From NCBI GenBank assembly GCA_032768795.1, contig CP136490.1:8308001-8372000 (forward strand): a DNA stretch of 64,000 bases, written 5' to 3'. Position numbers and translations under genes: made by a program. Source of the stretch: Tremella fuciformis (lineage: Eukaryota; Basidiomycota; Tremellomycetes; Tremellales; Tremellaceae). This document shows positions 22,157-34,178 of this stretch, piece by piece (the stretch's first letter is position 1; the number at the start of each line of letters is the position of its first letter). Below the pieces are notes generated by a model, which searched no databases, was not told the DNA's origin, and worked only from the letters and a program-made list of their open reading frames with translations.

Positions 22157-23508
22157 TCATTGGCCGGCTTGCTCGTTGATGCGTTGCTCAAGCAGTTCGA
22201 GTCGTTCCCAAGGCCCGTCACCGTTCCAAAACTCATGCCCGCCTGATGATGTAAGGATAGGCAGGCCCCGCTGCTCGATAGCAAATGACGCTGCAACAGA
22301 AGCGTACAGGCTGGCTAACACTCAGCTGTGATCCTTGCGTGCGAAGAGGACGTACCGGCTCGATAATCGCCATGTGTGAGGAAGAGCCCGGCACACAATC
22401 CACCCATATAGGCGTTCCCGCCCCCTGTGGAGTCCACCACACGACTTTGTTCCGCGTCTGTCCAAAATGCGGGAGTGTGCCCTTCCCAATCGTCGGAGAT
22501 GGTGTATGCTCCCAGCTTGCCAGCTCGGACGACGATGGCTGGACCGGATTCATTGAGCCGGCGAAGTTGTCTAGCCAAAGCTCTGGTCGCTTCCACCAGT
22601 CCTGCGAGGTTGTCTTTCTCGTTCGATGAGGAGCCAAGGAGGGCTTGTGCCTCGAGCAAATTTGGCGAGATCACAGCGAACTGACTCGCGAGTATACGGA
22701 ATTTGGGCAGCTCCTCGGGGTCGCAGGACATCTACGTGATCAGTCCTACTGCAGCAAGCGCACTGAGCATGCTCACAGGCAATGGTTCCCAGACCATGCG
22801 ACACTCTCCTGATCCGCCAATATCTCGCGACTCCTTCGCAATCTCCTCTGCTCGACTGGTGTTGCATACCACATGGAGCCATTCCGTCGGGCGGTCGGCG
22901 AAAGGGGATGGCGGCCGAAGGTAGTCACGGGGCGTGAGCCGCAATTGCGGAGCTAGGTATTGAAAAGACTGATGTCCGTCTCTGTACAATCAGCTTCGCA
23001 CATCCGCATCCCAGATTGACTCACCCTACCCCTGCACCAGAGTACAGATTGAGCGCCCGCGTCGTCCTGCCGTCTCTAGGCCGGAACCACACCATACCGC
23101 CGCCGTATGCTCCTAGTTGCGCCTCGGCAGCTGAAGGGAAATCGTGCCCTTTGTCCACGATCAGCGCACAGTTGGCCGCAGGGAGGAACATTCGAGTGGC
23201 GGTCATGGCTGGGCTTCAGCTGCGGCCTTCTGTGTCTCTCGACGGCATCGACGGACCGTAGACGCCTCCGCCGCCTATCTGTAGAACATCAGGTCGGCTT
23301 CATGATGGGAGCAGCTTCCACAGACCACTCCTTCGTCGGTCGGGACTAGCTGCCCATCCCTCTCCTCGGCCGCGAAGTGGTCAATGATGAACATCCCTAC
23401 GAGGTCAACTGCAGTCCGCATGATTCCGCTTTGCTTACCCAGCGTCCCGACCCTGCCTCGCCTTGCCGCGTCGGCGGTGGCCCGCGAGTGGGCGACCAAA
23501 TCTCCCAT
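22157..23508 (-). CDS. MAK32: MAK32-like PfkB-fold protein
   Basis: Ribokinase/PfkB-fold protein of the fungal Mak32 group; in yeast MAK32 is needed for stable maintenance of an L-A dsRNA variant, and its substrate is unknown. Exons 23508-23326, 23278-23257 (22 bases), 23208-23025, 22981-22777, 22731-22356 and 22290-22157 give 367 residues. Matching landmarks: GMFIIDHF near the N-terminus, IGGGGVYAMTATRMFLP, TRALNLYSGAGVGDG, FQYLAPQLRLTPRDY, and a PfkB-like C-terminal site VVDSTGGGNAYMGG, where the usual catalytic Asp of the GAGD motif is Asn (GGGN). The C-terminus is ASFAIEQRGLPILT. In-frame starts at 23421 and about 23394 are also possible. The Asn substitution suggests weak or no kinase activity. 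Confidence 0.85.
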
Positions 23509-24215
23509 TCAGTTGAGAGAAAACAAGTACAAACGCAAGTTGGACAATTCCGTTCATCCTTTCCATCGACCGAAATGCCATCCACATTCTTATGCATGTA
23601 AATCACGCTGCTCATGAGAAGCATGCATGACAGGAAATGCACACTGCCTTACACTGCCATGGGTCATGCATGGAACATCAATCCAACACAGCCTGAGTCC
23701 TCCCAAGAATCTCAGGCCACCAAAGTCCCCTTGAATGCTGGCCAAAGGCACTTGCTGGCTGGCCAAGAGCCCTCTGAGAGGACCCCAGCAACTCATCACA
23801 CAACCTGTTGTGACATAGCAGGCATCAGGACAGAGGCTTCAACACAGTGATGTCATGACTTGCACTGCCTCATCTAGGCCAAAGGAATCAGTCAAGCACC
23901 AGAACAGAGCTCAGGGGAAAGTCCTCCCAGATTGGCAATTCCCAGGCTGGGTGGCAAATGGGGGAGGGGTCACAAATACCCCTATATGTAAGGCAGAGCT
24001 CCCACCTTTTTCCCACACCTCTCCTTTCTCTTCTTCCATCTTTACCATATTGCTGGTGATACATCATTACATTCTTCAAAGCAGCAAACAGCTTGCTGTC
24101 AACAGCACAATCAACCATCAGGTAAGCGAGACGCGTCCAGCCGCGGTCGGACCTCCACCGGCCGCGCCTGACTGTGCCCAGCCCTGTCGCTGATTTTTCA
24201 GATTGCGTCGCGGAC
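23509..24215. promoter_or_regulatory. Divergent promoter region containing a CpG-free segment (23607-24126)
   Basis: Bidirectional upstream region of the MAK32-like gene (-) and the DUF262 gene (+). From 23607 to 24126 there is not a single CG dinucleotide, while flanks and genes are CpG-rich. A TATA-like CCCCTATATGTAAG is at about 23980-23993, followed by a pyrimidine-rich leader. A GTAAGC donor at 24122 fits a leader intron ending just before the ATG at 24216. CpG loss fits past cytosine methylation of a mobile-element relic, but no element could be recognised. Confidence 0.7.
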
Positions 24216-26111
24216 ATGGCACCGAAAGTCAAGCGCGAGCTATCCGCAGATGACGACGAAGAGTACCTCGACGAGCTCGCCTCGGACGACGAAGTCGAGG
24301 GTGATGCCGACCCACAGCAGGTCCTGCGCGGTGCGCTGCGTCGCCCGCTCTACACCCAGTTCAACCTCAAACATCTTCACGGTGCGTGTTGGTAGCGGAT
24401 GCGAGGGCGGTCTGGCTTGACCCGGCGCTCTCGTTGACCAGAGTAAAGCTGACTGAGTAGATCTGATTCACTTTGGCAACGTCGACCTCGATGCGCCGTA
24501 TCAGCGTGATGTGGTGTGGACCGAAAACAAGATGATTGGCCTCATCGGCTCGTTGTTTTTCGTATGTCCGGTCTCTCGCAAGCTGGGCGCTCGCTGACAC
24601 TTGCCAGAACTACTATATCCCCCCTGTTATCTTCGCTGTCCAGTCGGACCCTGTCACCGGTAGCGAGACCCGCATGTGTATCGACGGCAAGCAGCGGTGC
24701 ACCTCCATTCTTCACTTCATGGACGGCAAGATCCCCTTCCACTCACCCGCGACAAGGGAGAGGTTCTGGTACACTCTTGGAGGAACACAGACCGGTCGCA
24801 ATAGGAAGCTCCTGCCTGAGGCGATGAGGAAGCGTTTCGATCAGATCAATCTCCAATGTGTGGAATATGACGGTATCTCTGAGGAGCAGCAGCGTGACAT
24901 CTTCCGTGAGTCCCCCTTGCGCCTTTCCCGTCCGAGCGCGGATACAGGATGTGGTACTGATGTCCAGAACGCGTGCAGATGGGTATGCCGCTCTCTGCAG
25001 CCGAAAAGCTGCAAGCTATTCCTGGACCATGGACGACATGGGTCACATCGCTGCAGAAGAAATACATCACTGAGGAGGGCACACTCGGCACGCGACTGCA
25101 ATGGGATCTCAGTCGAGGGCGAGCTTTCCAGGGCCTGACAGCAGCCGTGATGATTGCGTATGGAGTGGACAGGCAACCTTCCTACCCAAAAGCTCAGAAG
25201 TTCTTGGAGAGGAAAGACTCGGTCAGACATGTTATCAAGGTGTGAATCTCTGCTGACGCTTTGCAGCCCCCAGCCAACTTCAGGAAGAAGATGGAGATGG
25301 CCCTCTCGCTTTGCGTCAACATTGCCACGAACTACTACGACATCTCTTTCGGTACCGTCAGCCAACGATTGGCTCCTGTCGGTGAGTCCTGGCGTGAAAA
25401 ATGTCTGTCCCTCCTGCTGACAACTCAGAATTCCACTTTGTCGTTTACCTCATCTTCTCTCGCATGGGTCACCTGTCTGTCGAGAGCCTTGCCAGAAACA
25501 TCGGCATGTTGCGCTCCCGCATTCGAGAGCGACACCTCGATATCCGTGCCAACGGTCGTGTCATGTCTGACCTACACTCCATCATCGAGACGATTCCTCG
25601 TCGTAAGATCCCCGGCGAGGTTGCAGCTGCGGAAGAGTACGAGGGGGATGAGGTCGATCCGAGGGATGTACGAGCGGCCAAGCGCTCGCGCAGAGCCGAG
25701 GCGGAAGACCCGACGTATCATGGCGATATCATTCCTCGCGACATACAGGCTTCAGACGCTGTGAACAATACGCGGTCGAAGACCTCGAAGACATCGACCA
25801 GCAAACCGGCGGGCATCACTCGCCCGCCGGTGCCATCCCTCATCACGGCGCCTCGACCGGGTGCCAACAGTATGGACGCGCTGCCCACGCCACCCACGCC
25901 CTACACGTCGAATGGATATGGGCAGCCGCAAGTCAATCCCTACTCGTCTGCCTACGCGGCCGGTCAAAGTGGAGTAAGTCGCAGCTTTGCCATATCTGGG
26001 TCCCAGCTGACGCAGCAGCCACGCCCACAGCCATACGGCCAACATCCTCAGAATCCCAATCCATACGCTCAACAAGGACGCCAACCGTACCAAAATTCTT
26101 ATGGCCGCTAA
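24216..26111 (+). CDS. DUF262-domain protein
   Basis: DUF262 is the ParB-like nuclease-fold domain found in bacterial GmrSD-type modification-dependent restriction enzymes; fungi carry a distinct nuclear-looking version of unknown function. Exons 24216-24381, 24461-24561, 24608-24905, 24968-25221, 25267-25381, 25429-25973 and 26016-26111 give 524 residues. An acidic, Lys-containing N-terminus (KRELSADDDEEYLDELASDD) precedes the domain: APYQRDVVWTENKMIGLIGS, YYIPPVIFAVQ, and the signature MCIDGKQRCTSILHF, equivalent to the family DGQQR motif. The tail is Gln/Pro/Tyr-rich with a Lys/Arg patch (RAAKRSRRAE). It lies head to head with MAK32, across a CpG-free promoter. Domain call firm; role unknown. 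Confidence 0.88.
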
Positions 26112-26701
26112 GAGGTCCGACGACCATCCCGAGTGACCTTCCCGTGTAGGCAAAGCCCCAGCAAAAGCATGCAGCTAGACCCATTCCATACCCGTGTCCC
26201 GTTCATCATGCATCATGACGCTGTGTAGGTAGATGCATGATGACTTTTTGATGCTGCGCAGTATTCAAGAGCCGGCCGCCGGTATGTGCGGTGTGACGTT
26301 TCAACCTAACCTTGATCCTTTGCCATCCCCCTGGTACGAGCCAAATAAGCGAGTCATCCTCCTGGTACTGTATCTCTTCTTGTCTGTCTTTCTTCTGGGT
26401 TCTCTGGATTCTGCTGGGGCCTAGACCAAGCCCTCGCAGCTGATCTAGCGCCGCGTTCATCTCGACCGTCATCATCGCCATCACGCCACCTTTCTAGCAC
26501 CCTCCTTCCCGACCGCGCCGGACTACTGGTGTCCCTCCCTCTTTGGGGTAGTCTTGGCATTAGTCCTTGTTTCCAGACACACTCTGTCACATCGACGCCC
26601 CTCCTCTCGCCACCGTCGATGCTTCTCGACGTCCACCTTCATCTGTGAGGCCCAGCTGAACCCGCACGGGCACAAGTGGTCGAGCGGATGTTTTGACAGG
26701 C
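26112..26701. other. Intergenic spacer upstream of MSS4
   Basis: Tandem-orientation spacer. The stretch from about 26450 is pyrimidine-rich and is likely the MSS4 promoter and leader. No gene seen. Confidence 0.5.
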
Positions 26702-29700
26702 ATGGCGCTCGAGGCTCTCCCGGATTCGGCGACCGACCCCATGTCGACCTCGTCCGCGTCCTTCGACAACGACACCTACGCCCATCACACCCAGATGCCC
26801 GCCCGCATGCCCAACGGTAATGGCTTCATGCGCTCCACGTCCATCGAGAGCGGTCCCTCGGCCCAGGCGGAAGGGTCGCGCGACGCCCGTGTGCGAGATA
26901 GGGAGATGGAGGCTGCTCTCCGCCAAAAGGCGGGCGAGCAGCAGCCCGACTCTCCGACCAGTATAGAGGCGTTCAGGATGGGTGAGCATCTAGCCTCCGC
27001 AGCACTGTCTGTATGTCTGTCCGTTAGCTGATCCTCCCTCGACAGAGTCGTCGTCGCCTCGCATCAACCCCTTCCATCTCCTTTCCCACCCCAACTCGTC
27101 CGACCCGCTTCCTCCCCTGCCCCCACATCTGCAGGCGATCGCCTCGGATACGGGTGACCCCCCGTCTCACCCCTTCTCAGCCTTCCCCGACGAGTTTCAC
27201 CAGACGTCCGTGCAGCTGGCGAGCAACGGACATCCGCCCGTGCACATCACAAAGGTCACCCATGATACCGTCAAGGTGGTCTCCGGTCCGGCGGGTGATG
27301 CGCCGAAGCCTAACAGGCTCATGAAGAAAGTCAGCAGTGTCTTCAAGAAGGGCCCGAGCAACGACCCCGTGTCGGTCGCACAGGGTTTGGCGAATGTTCA
27401 CAACATCCCACCAATGCCGATGGACATGCAACGTCCTCCGCCTAGCCCTCCGCTAAGCGAGGATGGATATCCAGATGGGCAGGCAGATGGACCTACAGCT
27501 GCGAATGGGACTGCGGATGAAGAGTCCAGCGTTCCGAACGGGACAAGCCTCTCTCCTGTTCACGAAGCGCCGCCTCCGCTCGAGTCGCCAGTGGTGTTCT
27601 CCTCGGCCCTCACGGCAGAGCCAGCAGACATGGCCAACTCGTCACCGATAAGAACCACTCCTTCGCCCTCGCCAGTCTCGCAATCTTCCGAGGATCATCC
27701 CAGTACCAGGAGACCCTCGGCCGCCTCAATGGGAGCAAAAGCAGGACCTTCGGGTTTGCGGGGAATCAGGCAGCCTCGCAAGATTTCGTTGGACGCAGCT
27801 GCATTACGTGGCGCAGATGAACGAGACAAATCTTTGCCTCCCTTGCCAAATGGCTATGGAGGCGGCGAGAATCTTGGTCGTCCACCTTCCGCAACGTCTC
27901 TTCCCCCCATATCCTCCCCCCGCCATGCCAGCCCGGCTTCTGGAGACTACCTTCACCCCTCATCCGCTATGAGTGCCGGATTCCCGCGGATCACTCGACG
28001 GAGTACCAATCCCTCCCCCATATCGACCTCGATGCCCACGCGATCGCCTCTCATTCACTCACAATCGACCTTCAGCCATTCTCCGCCCCTTCGCTCTCAA
28101 ACGACAGTACCAGGCGTAGATGGCGCCGCCCTGGACTCGGATATCCTGGCGCAGGCTGAGACCATCCGGCGTGAGAGGCTCGAGCGGAGACAGAAGAAGG
28201 CATCGGCCAAGGAGACCACTGCTGAACCCTTGCCAGAGTCAGGCGAAGTCAGGGAGAAGACACCTGCGCCCCCAGTTACTGCCAAAAAGGAGAAAGACGA
28301 GGCCAAGGTATTGGTTGGAAACCTGATCGGCGAGGACCATGTCAACTACGTCCTCATGTACAACATGTTGACTGGAATTCGGATAGGTGTAGGTCGAGCT
28401 TTGGCTGCCGGGTCCCGCTCACGCTTTAGGTATCGCGTTGTCAGGCTAAGATAAAGCGAGCTCTCACTCCCGAAGACTACACCGCCCGACACAAGTTCTC
28501 TTTCGATATGTGTGTTGCCTTTCGGCGGTAGATACTCCAGCTGACCACATAGTGTCGGCAATGAGCTCACGCCATCGGCAAAGTACGACTTCAAGTTCAA
28601 GGACTACGCTCCATGGGTCTTCCGGGAGCTGCGTGACGAGCATTTCCATCTTGACCCCGCCGACTATCTGCTATCTCTCACAGCAAAATACATCCTGTCC
28701 GAGCTCGGCTCGCCTGGCAAGTCTGGGTCATTCTTCTACTTCTCTCGCGACTATCGATTCATCATCAAAACTATCTCGCACTCTGAGCACAAATTCCTTC
28801 GCTCCATCTTGTTCGACTATCACCAACACGTCAAGGCGAACCCGCATACCCTTTTGTCCAGATTCTACGGCCTGCATCGAGTCAAACTTCCTCGCGGCCG
28901 CAAAATTCATTTCGTCATCATGAACAATCTCTTCCCTCCTCATCGTGATATCCACGAGACTTACGACCTGAAGGGCTCCGCATTCGGTCGAGAGTACCCG
29001 GAAGAAAAGGCTTTGAAGAACCCCAAGGCAGTCTTGAAGGACAAGAACTGGGTCAATCGAGGACGGACCCTCGAGCTCGGCCCTGAGAAGCGCGCACTCT
29101 TTTCGGAGCAATTGAGGCGGGACATGGAGTTCTTGAAGGCCATGAAGGTGATGGACTACTCTCTGCTGGTTGGTATACACAATATGGAGAGAGGAAACAA
29201 GGACAACTTGCGGGAGAACCAGCTGTCGGTCTTCCATGTGAGCCAAACACTCGGTTGGACCATTAGCATCTCATGCTGACCACACAGCCCGATGTCACTG
29301 CTCGACGCAAGCCGTCTTCTGCCAAAACACACGATGCCTCGAATGTTCGAAAGGCGGTTCGCCGCTCCGACCCGAAATCACTGGACGTTGCATCTCAGCT
29401 CCCCACGGCTGATTCTGCCGATCGCCGGCATTTCCTGTTCTACCAGGACGAAGGCGGTCTGCGGGCGACGGACGAGCAGAATCAGCCAATGGACGTCATT
29501 TACTATCTTGGCGTGATCGACATTTGCACGCCGTACAACACTGTCAAGAAGCTCGAGCATTTCTGGAAGAGCATGACAGAAGGGGTGAGTCTCAGCTGCG
29601 CATACCAGGTTGGGGTTCAGCTGATTTACAGGCGACCATATCATGTGTCGATCCGGTCACCTACGGCCAAAGGTTCATCAACTTCCTCGTGTCCGTCATG

Positions 29701-29985
29701 CGAGGCGGCAACATCGCTCTGCGACCGGAAGGTCTCTTGCCGGACGTGTCAAAAGCGGACGAAGCACCCGTTGGGGAATCGACTGCAGCCGCCGCTGCAG
29801 CCGAGCATGTCTTGAATCACCCCACGGCTGCTGCGCGGGATCTCAACCAAGCTCAATTGAGGATGCGGGATGCTGAGAAAGCCGGCGCGCCGCCTCATCC
29901 GTCCCCGATCGCAGAAGACGGTTCGGCAGGCGGAGAAGAGGAGGAAGAGAAACGAGCGATCGTCGGGCATCTCAAGGCGGACTAG
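26702..29985 (+). CDS. MSS4: Phosphatidylinositol-4-phosphate 5-kinase
   Basis: Makes PI(4,5)P2 at the plasma membrane, governing actin, endocytosis and cell-wall signalling. Exons 26702-26981, 27046-28388, 28430-28509, 28553-29237, 29288-29584 and 29632-29985 sum to 1012 residues. A Ser/Pro-rich N-terminal half of about 550 residues precedes the PIPK catalytic core: SFFYFSRDYRFIIKTIS (ATP-site lysine), HETYDLKGSAFGRE (DLKGS motif) and MKVMDYSLLVGIHNME (catalytic Asp of MDYSLL, near residue 768). The activation-loop region is YYLGVIDICTPYNTVKKLEH, ending in the kinase C-lobe DPVTYGQRFINFL. A charged low-complexity tail follows. All key residues appear present, so it should be active. Confidence 0.95.
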
Positions 29986-30214
29986 ACAATGCGCTGTTCA
30001 CATTCTCTTGCTGTTGTAAGTTTCATTCGTGTCGACCACTTTCGCTTTACTCCCACGCCAAAACTGCGAGCTACACTACACTACACACTACGTTATCTTC
30101 AGGATCTTTCTGGTATATATGGACGATAGCCATGACGTCTGCATGCATTTACGACCGTATACGAGGTAGACTCGATCCTGGATAAGTTCGATAGTGACAA
30201 AACAGCAAACTGCA

Positions 30215-32516
30215 TCACCAGATACCCAACACGCTGCCGAGTGTCCATGCGAGCGTAAGACACCCCACGGGGGCAATACCGACATACACAATGAGATCCT
30301 GCCACAGCCTCCTCCCGACTCTGCGCCTCTGCAGCTGCTTCTCCTTGCGCGCCAGAAGGACATCGATCGTCGGATCCTGCAGACTGTCGCTGCGCGAGTG
30401 CCCGGCCCTCAGGCGGGGCGGCACGGCGGACGGACCTGCCCTCGGCGACTCGGTGCCATTCGAATTCGGATTCGGGTTGCTCCCTTCGGCCTGCCGCAGC
30501 GTGTGCGGGAAGACGATGGCCAGCGGGCTGCGCACGTGAAAGGTCACGATGAAGAATATACTGGGGAGGACCCAGCACACGGCGATGGTCGCTGCGACGC
30601 CTAGCAGCTCTACCTTTTCCGACACCCACCCGCCGAGGCACGCGATGGACAGCACGAGCGCCCATAGGGCCAGGCCGACCCACTTGCCGAGCCGGGCGCG
30701 CTCGCCGCGCTCGGTGCCGACGCCGAGGGAGCGCAAAATCGTATCGCGCCCGCGGAGGATCCACATGTTGATACTGCCGAGGCTGACGGCGGCCATCAGC
30801 ACGCGCGCGAGGTTCACCCAGCCGTCGTCGTCTGGGAGACGGCCGAATACCCCCGAGGGGGTGGTGGGTGTGGCAAGTGGTAGTGGGTCAGGCAGCGCGG
30901 GGAGGAGGTAGTATGGGACGAGCGCGAGCGGGAGGGACAGGACGAGGATGGTGGCGGACGATACGAGGCAGGGGAGGGGGAACGAGGAGCGTTTGTTCCG
31001 GTTCAGGTGGGAGTGGATCGGCAGTGTGTTGATATGCGGAGAGAGGAAGACGGTCAGAGTTGCTGAGCGCTCAGCGTCTCTTCCTATAGTGGCAGACAAT
31101 GGTACGCACTGACACCAGCCCCCGCACTGCTGCCGCCTGACAAGCCGAACTTGCGAGCCATGAGGGCGCCCCGAGCCACGAGTGCGGCAAGATCCTCCCC
31201 GTCCACCTCGCTGTCGGACGGGGTGCCACCCTCCAGAGCCGCTTTTTGTATTTCGACCGTCCGTCCGATGATGAGAAAGGCAACAACGGGCAGAAGCAAG
31301 GCAAGAAAGACAGGAGCTCGGCGTAAAGACCGGGTCATCCTGGACGGCAGCAGAGACGGCAGTAGCTGCAAGTCAGACCTGCACCGCCAAGGGGCACGAA
31401 GATTCTCACCGTCATAGCGAGTAGTATCGTCCATAAGATCCGAGATTGGAAGAAGGGCTGGTCTGGCAGAGACGCCTTGACAACCGGTTCAACCAGAGGG
31501 TGCAACGCTATTATGTCAGGCTGCTTTTCGAGGTATGGGCGGCAAGGACTCACTGCCTAGCCAGCTGACCAACAGGCCCGTCACGCCGACATTGACTGCT
31601 CCTCTGCCTGCCCAGAGGCCATACCGGGCATACTTGCCAGCCGTGGCGGCGAAGACATCTTCAAAAGTCGGGACTTTGAGATACCTCGTCGTCAGCTCGA
31701 TTCCGCTTGCAGTGGCGAGATGTACCAGGCCAGATAGACAATCACGATGTGGGCACAGCATGATAATACTGCCAAGCAGCAGATGATGGGAATGAAGAAC
31801 ACCACGCCAGCGGGTAGGAAGTTGTACGGGAGGAGGGCGAGGAGCGGAAAGAGCGGCAAAGGATGGGCGAGGATCATGGGAGGTATGAGCTGGCAGAGTC
31901 AGCTCGTTGAACGTTTATGGCTTAGACAACGGCATACCTCCCACAGGCCATGCTCGCGGTTCTGCTCTTCCTCCCATCTTCTGCGTCTCCTCCTTCGTCC
32001 CCTCCTGTCGCGAGAAACCAAAGGCTGCCCCGCATCCTGCTCCTCATCTCCTTCGCCCTCGTCCTCATCATCATCAAATGTAATCTCCTCCTCAAGCCCA
32101 CTCTCATCTTGCAGGATCTCCAGTCCAGACTCATGCGAGTCCCAAGAGCCTCCAGAACCACCGGACAAGTCTTCAGAGTCAAACGTCCTCAGCCCGCTGG
32201 CCAACTGCGTGTGGCTATACTCGCCATGGTCATCCTCGTCTTCGTCATTGAGCGAGAAACCGGGGGTGCTGGGCGTATGCTTGAGCTGGATCGGCGAGAG
32301 TCCCGTCGCGCCGAGCGTCTCTTCCTCTTCGAAGCTCGGCGAGCGGGGTACTATGTGCCCATTGATGTTGCCGTTCGGGCGGGAAGACGACGGGCGGGAG
32401 GGGGTGTCTTCAAGATCCGACGAAGCCTGGAAGTACGCCGAGGCGGGCGTGTCGGGCGTATCGAAGATCCTCTGTACGCTCGGCGAGAGCGCCTTGGTCG
32501 GTGTCGAGGGCGCCAT
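30215..32516 (-). CDS. Amino-acid transporter (Aa_trans/AVT type)
   Basis: Member of the amino acid/auxin permease (SLC32/36/38-like) superfamily; the long acidic N-terminus suits vacuolar AVT-type exporters. Exons 32516-31938, 31889-31726, 31684-31554, 31507-31410, 31365-31110 and 31062-30215 give 691 residues. The first ~190 residues are hydrophilic, with acidic runs (EEEITFDDDEDEGEGDEEQD), then a basic RRGRRRRRRR cluster before the first membrane segments (PPMILAHPLPLFPLLALLPY). About ten or eleven membrane segments follow. The typical late motif FLSPHINTLPIHSHLNRNKR is present. The start at MAPSTPTK was chosen over an in-frame upstream extension. Substrate cannot be read from sequence. 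It shares a 185-bp divergent promoter with CDC43. Confidence 0.88.
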
Positions 32517-32701
32517 CGTCACCCTATGGCCGGTCGGTATGCATGAGAGCAGGATGTAGAGAGTCAAAAGACGCGTCGACTGCGGTACAGTGAATGGTCT
32601 CCGCCCATTCGGATAGGACAATCGTGCCTGAATCCCGCGCCCCCAGCCGGACGGAATGAACAGACCATTCAACGTGTGTTCTGACCAGGCGATGAGGGGC
32701 T

Positions 32702-34108
32702 ATGGAGGACGGCGACGATGAGATACCGGCCGCCATCCCGCCCAGGCAGACGACGTTCAAGCGCAATCCCCATGCGCAGTACTTTCTCAGATGCCTGAGG
32801 GCGCTGCCGACTCAGGCAGAGGGTCACGATGGGAATCGGTCAGTCCGCCTCAATCGTCTCGCTGTGACGAGAGTCGCTCACGGAGCAGGGTGACCATTGC
32901 ATATTTCTGTCTCTCGGGCCTGGATCTTTTGGGAATATTGGACACTCAGACGACGACGGAGCAGCGGGCAGGCTGGACAGAGTGGATATGGCGCTTGCAG
33001 TCAGGTTTGTCTGTGCGCCCGACTAGCTGTCCGGGCTGATAGATAGATCAAGGCGGCTTCAGAGGGTCGACCTACATGGACACTCCTGTAGGCATTTTGG
33101 AGTAGCAGGTTCAAGACTCTCGCGGCTGAGCTGCAGCGTGCCAAGGGGCCTGCACACCTCCCATCGACGTACACTGCGATACTATGTCTGGCCATCCTGC
33201 GAGCACCGATGGACCGACTAGATATCCCTGGCCTTCGTCGTTTCCTCCGCTCGTGCCAGGCTTCGGACGGGTCGTATGTACTTTCCTCTAGCCATTCGAA
33301 TGGGGCTCACTTGCAGATTCTCCCCAATCCCACTGACTGAGGACGAAAAGCAGTCGAGCCCAGCAAGCATGTTCGAGAACGACGCTCGTATGACTTACTG
33401 CGCCTCAGTCGTCCGATCCCTCATCGGTGGCGACTGCTTCGACATTAACAGCGCGAAAGGTTTTGCCGATCGATGCAGAGTCAGCTGGTTTCTGCGCCAC
33501 GAATACGAGCTGACGACCAGACATGGGAAGGAGGGTACGCCTCTCGAGCCGGTGTCATCGAAGCTCAAGGTGCGCCTCTATTTAACTTGCCCTTACTAGG
33601 ACACTAAGATCAGGCGGGACGACATACTGCAACCTCGCCGCTTTGTCTCTGCTTCACGGCACAGAGACCCGCCCCCTGCTCAGCCGGCCCGAGTCCGACG
33701 AAACGCTCCGGTGGCTTTTACAGAGACAGATTGGCGGCTTTCAAGGTCGCCCGGGCAAGCTAGAGGACGTCTGCTACTCATTCTGGGTAGGCGCGGCTAT
33801 CACTGTAGATTCATGCAAGGTATGGAATGACCAGCGAGCTGACCTTGTAGATCCTCGGCTGTCCAAACTTGATCGAGAAAGAACTGGACAAGGCGTTTCT
33901 CCTCTCTGCTCAGAGCCCCATTGGCGGCTTTGGCAAAGACCCAGAGAGCTTCCCGGATCCCTTCCACTCGTACCTAGCCATTGCCGCGCTGGCTTTGTCG
34001 CATGCTGGGGAGCTTGATCTCAAGCCCCTGCACACTTTATGGAACGTCAGTATGGACACAGCGGCATACCTCAAAGCGGAGATGGAGCGGATCGGCGGCA
34101 AGGCATAG
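32702..34108 (+). CDS. CDC43: Protein geranylgeranyltransferase type I beta subunit
   Basis: Catalytic beta subunit that geranylgeranylates CaaL-type Rho/Rac/Cdc42 GTPases. Eight exons (32702-32838, 32889-33004, 33047-33087, 33137-33273, 33317-33479, 33521-33569, 33614-33804, 33851-34108) sum to 363 residues. Prenyltransferase repeats with QGGFRGS, TWEGGYASRAGVIEAQGGTT, RQIGGFQGRPGKLEDVCYSF and PIGGFGKDPESFPDPFHSYL are visible. The zinc ligands fit Asp and Cys of LEDVC (about residues 266 and 268) and His of FHSYL (about 326). The N-terminal HAQYFLRCLRALPTQAEGHD is typical of GGTase-I instead of farnesyltransferase. Length is near the family norm. Confidence 0.93.
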
Positions 34109-34178
34109 AAACATACATACATGGCATGACGACAGATATGATGGCAACAGATGTAACTTCTACAACTTCTCACCTTGG

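Noticed and set aside
25974..26015. In-frame read-through of 14 codons in the DUF262 gene
   Set aside because: The 42 bases start GTAAGT, contain CTGAC and end CAG, so they are better read as an intron even though the frame stays open.
33108..33122. tRNA-like B-box sequence (GGTTCAAGACTC)
   Set aside because: No A box at the right distance, no cloverleaf, and it lies in a CDC43 intron.
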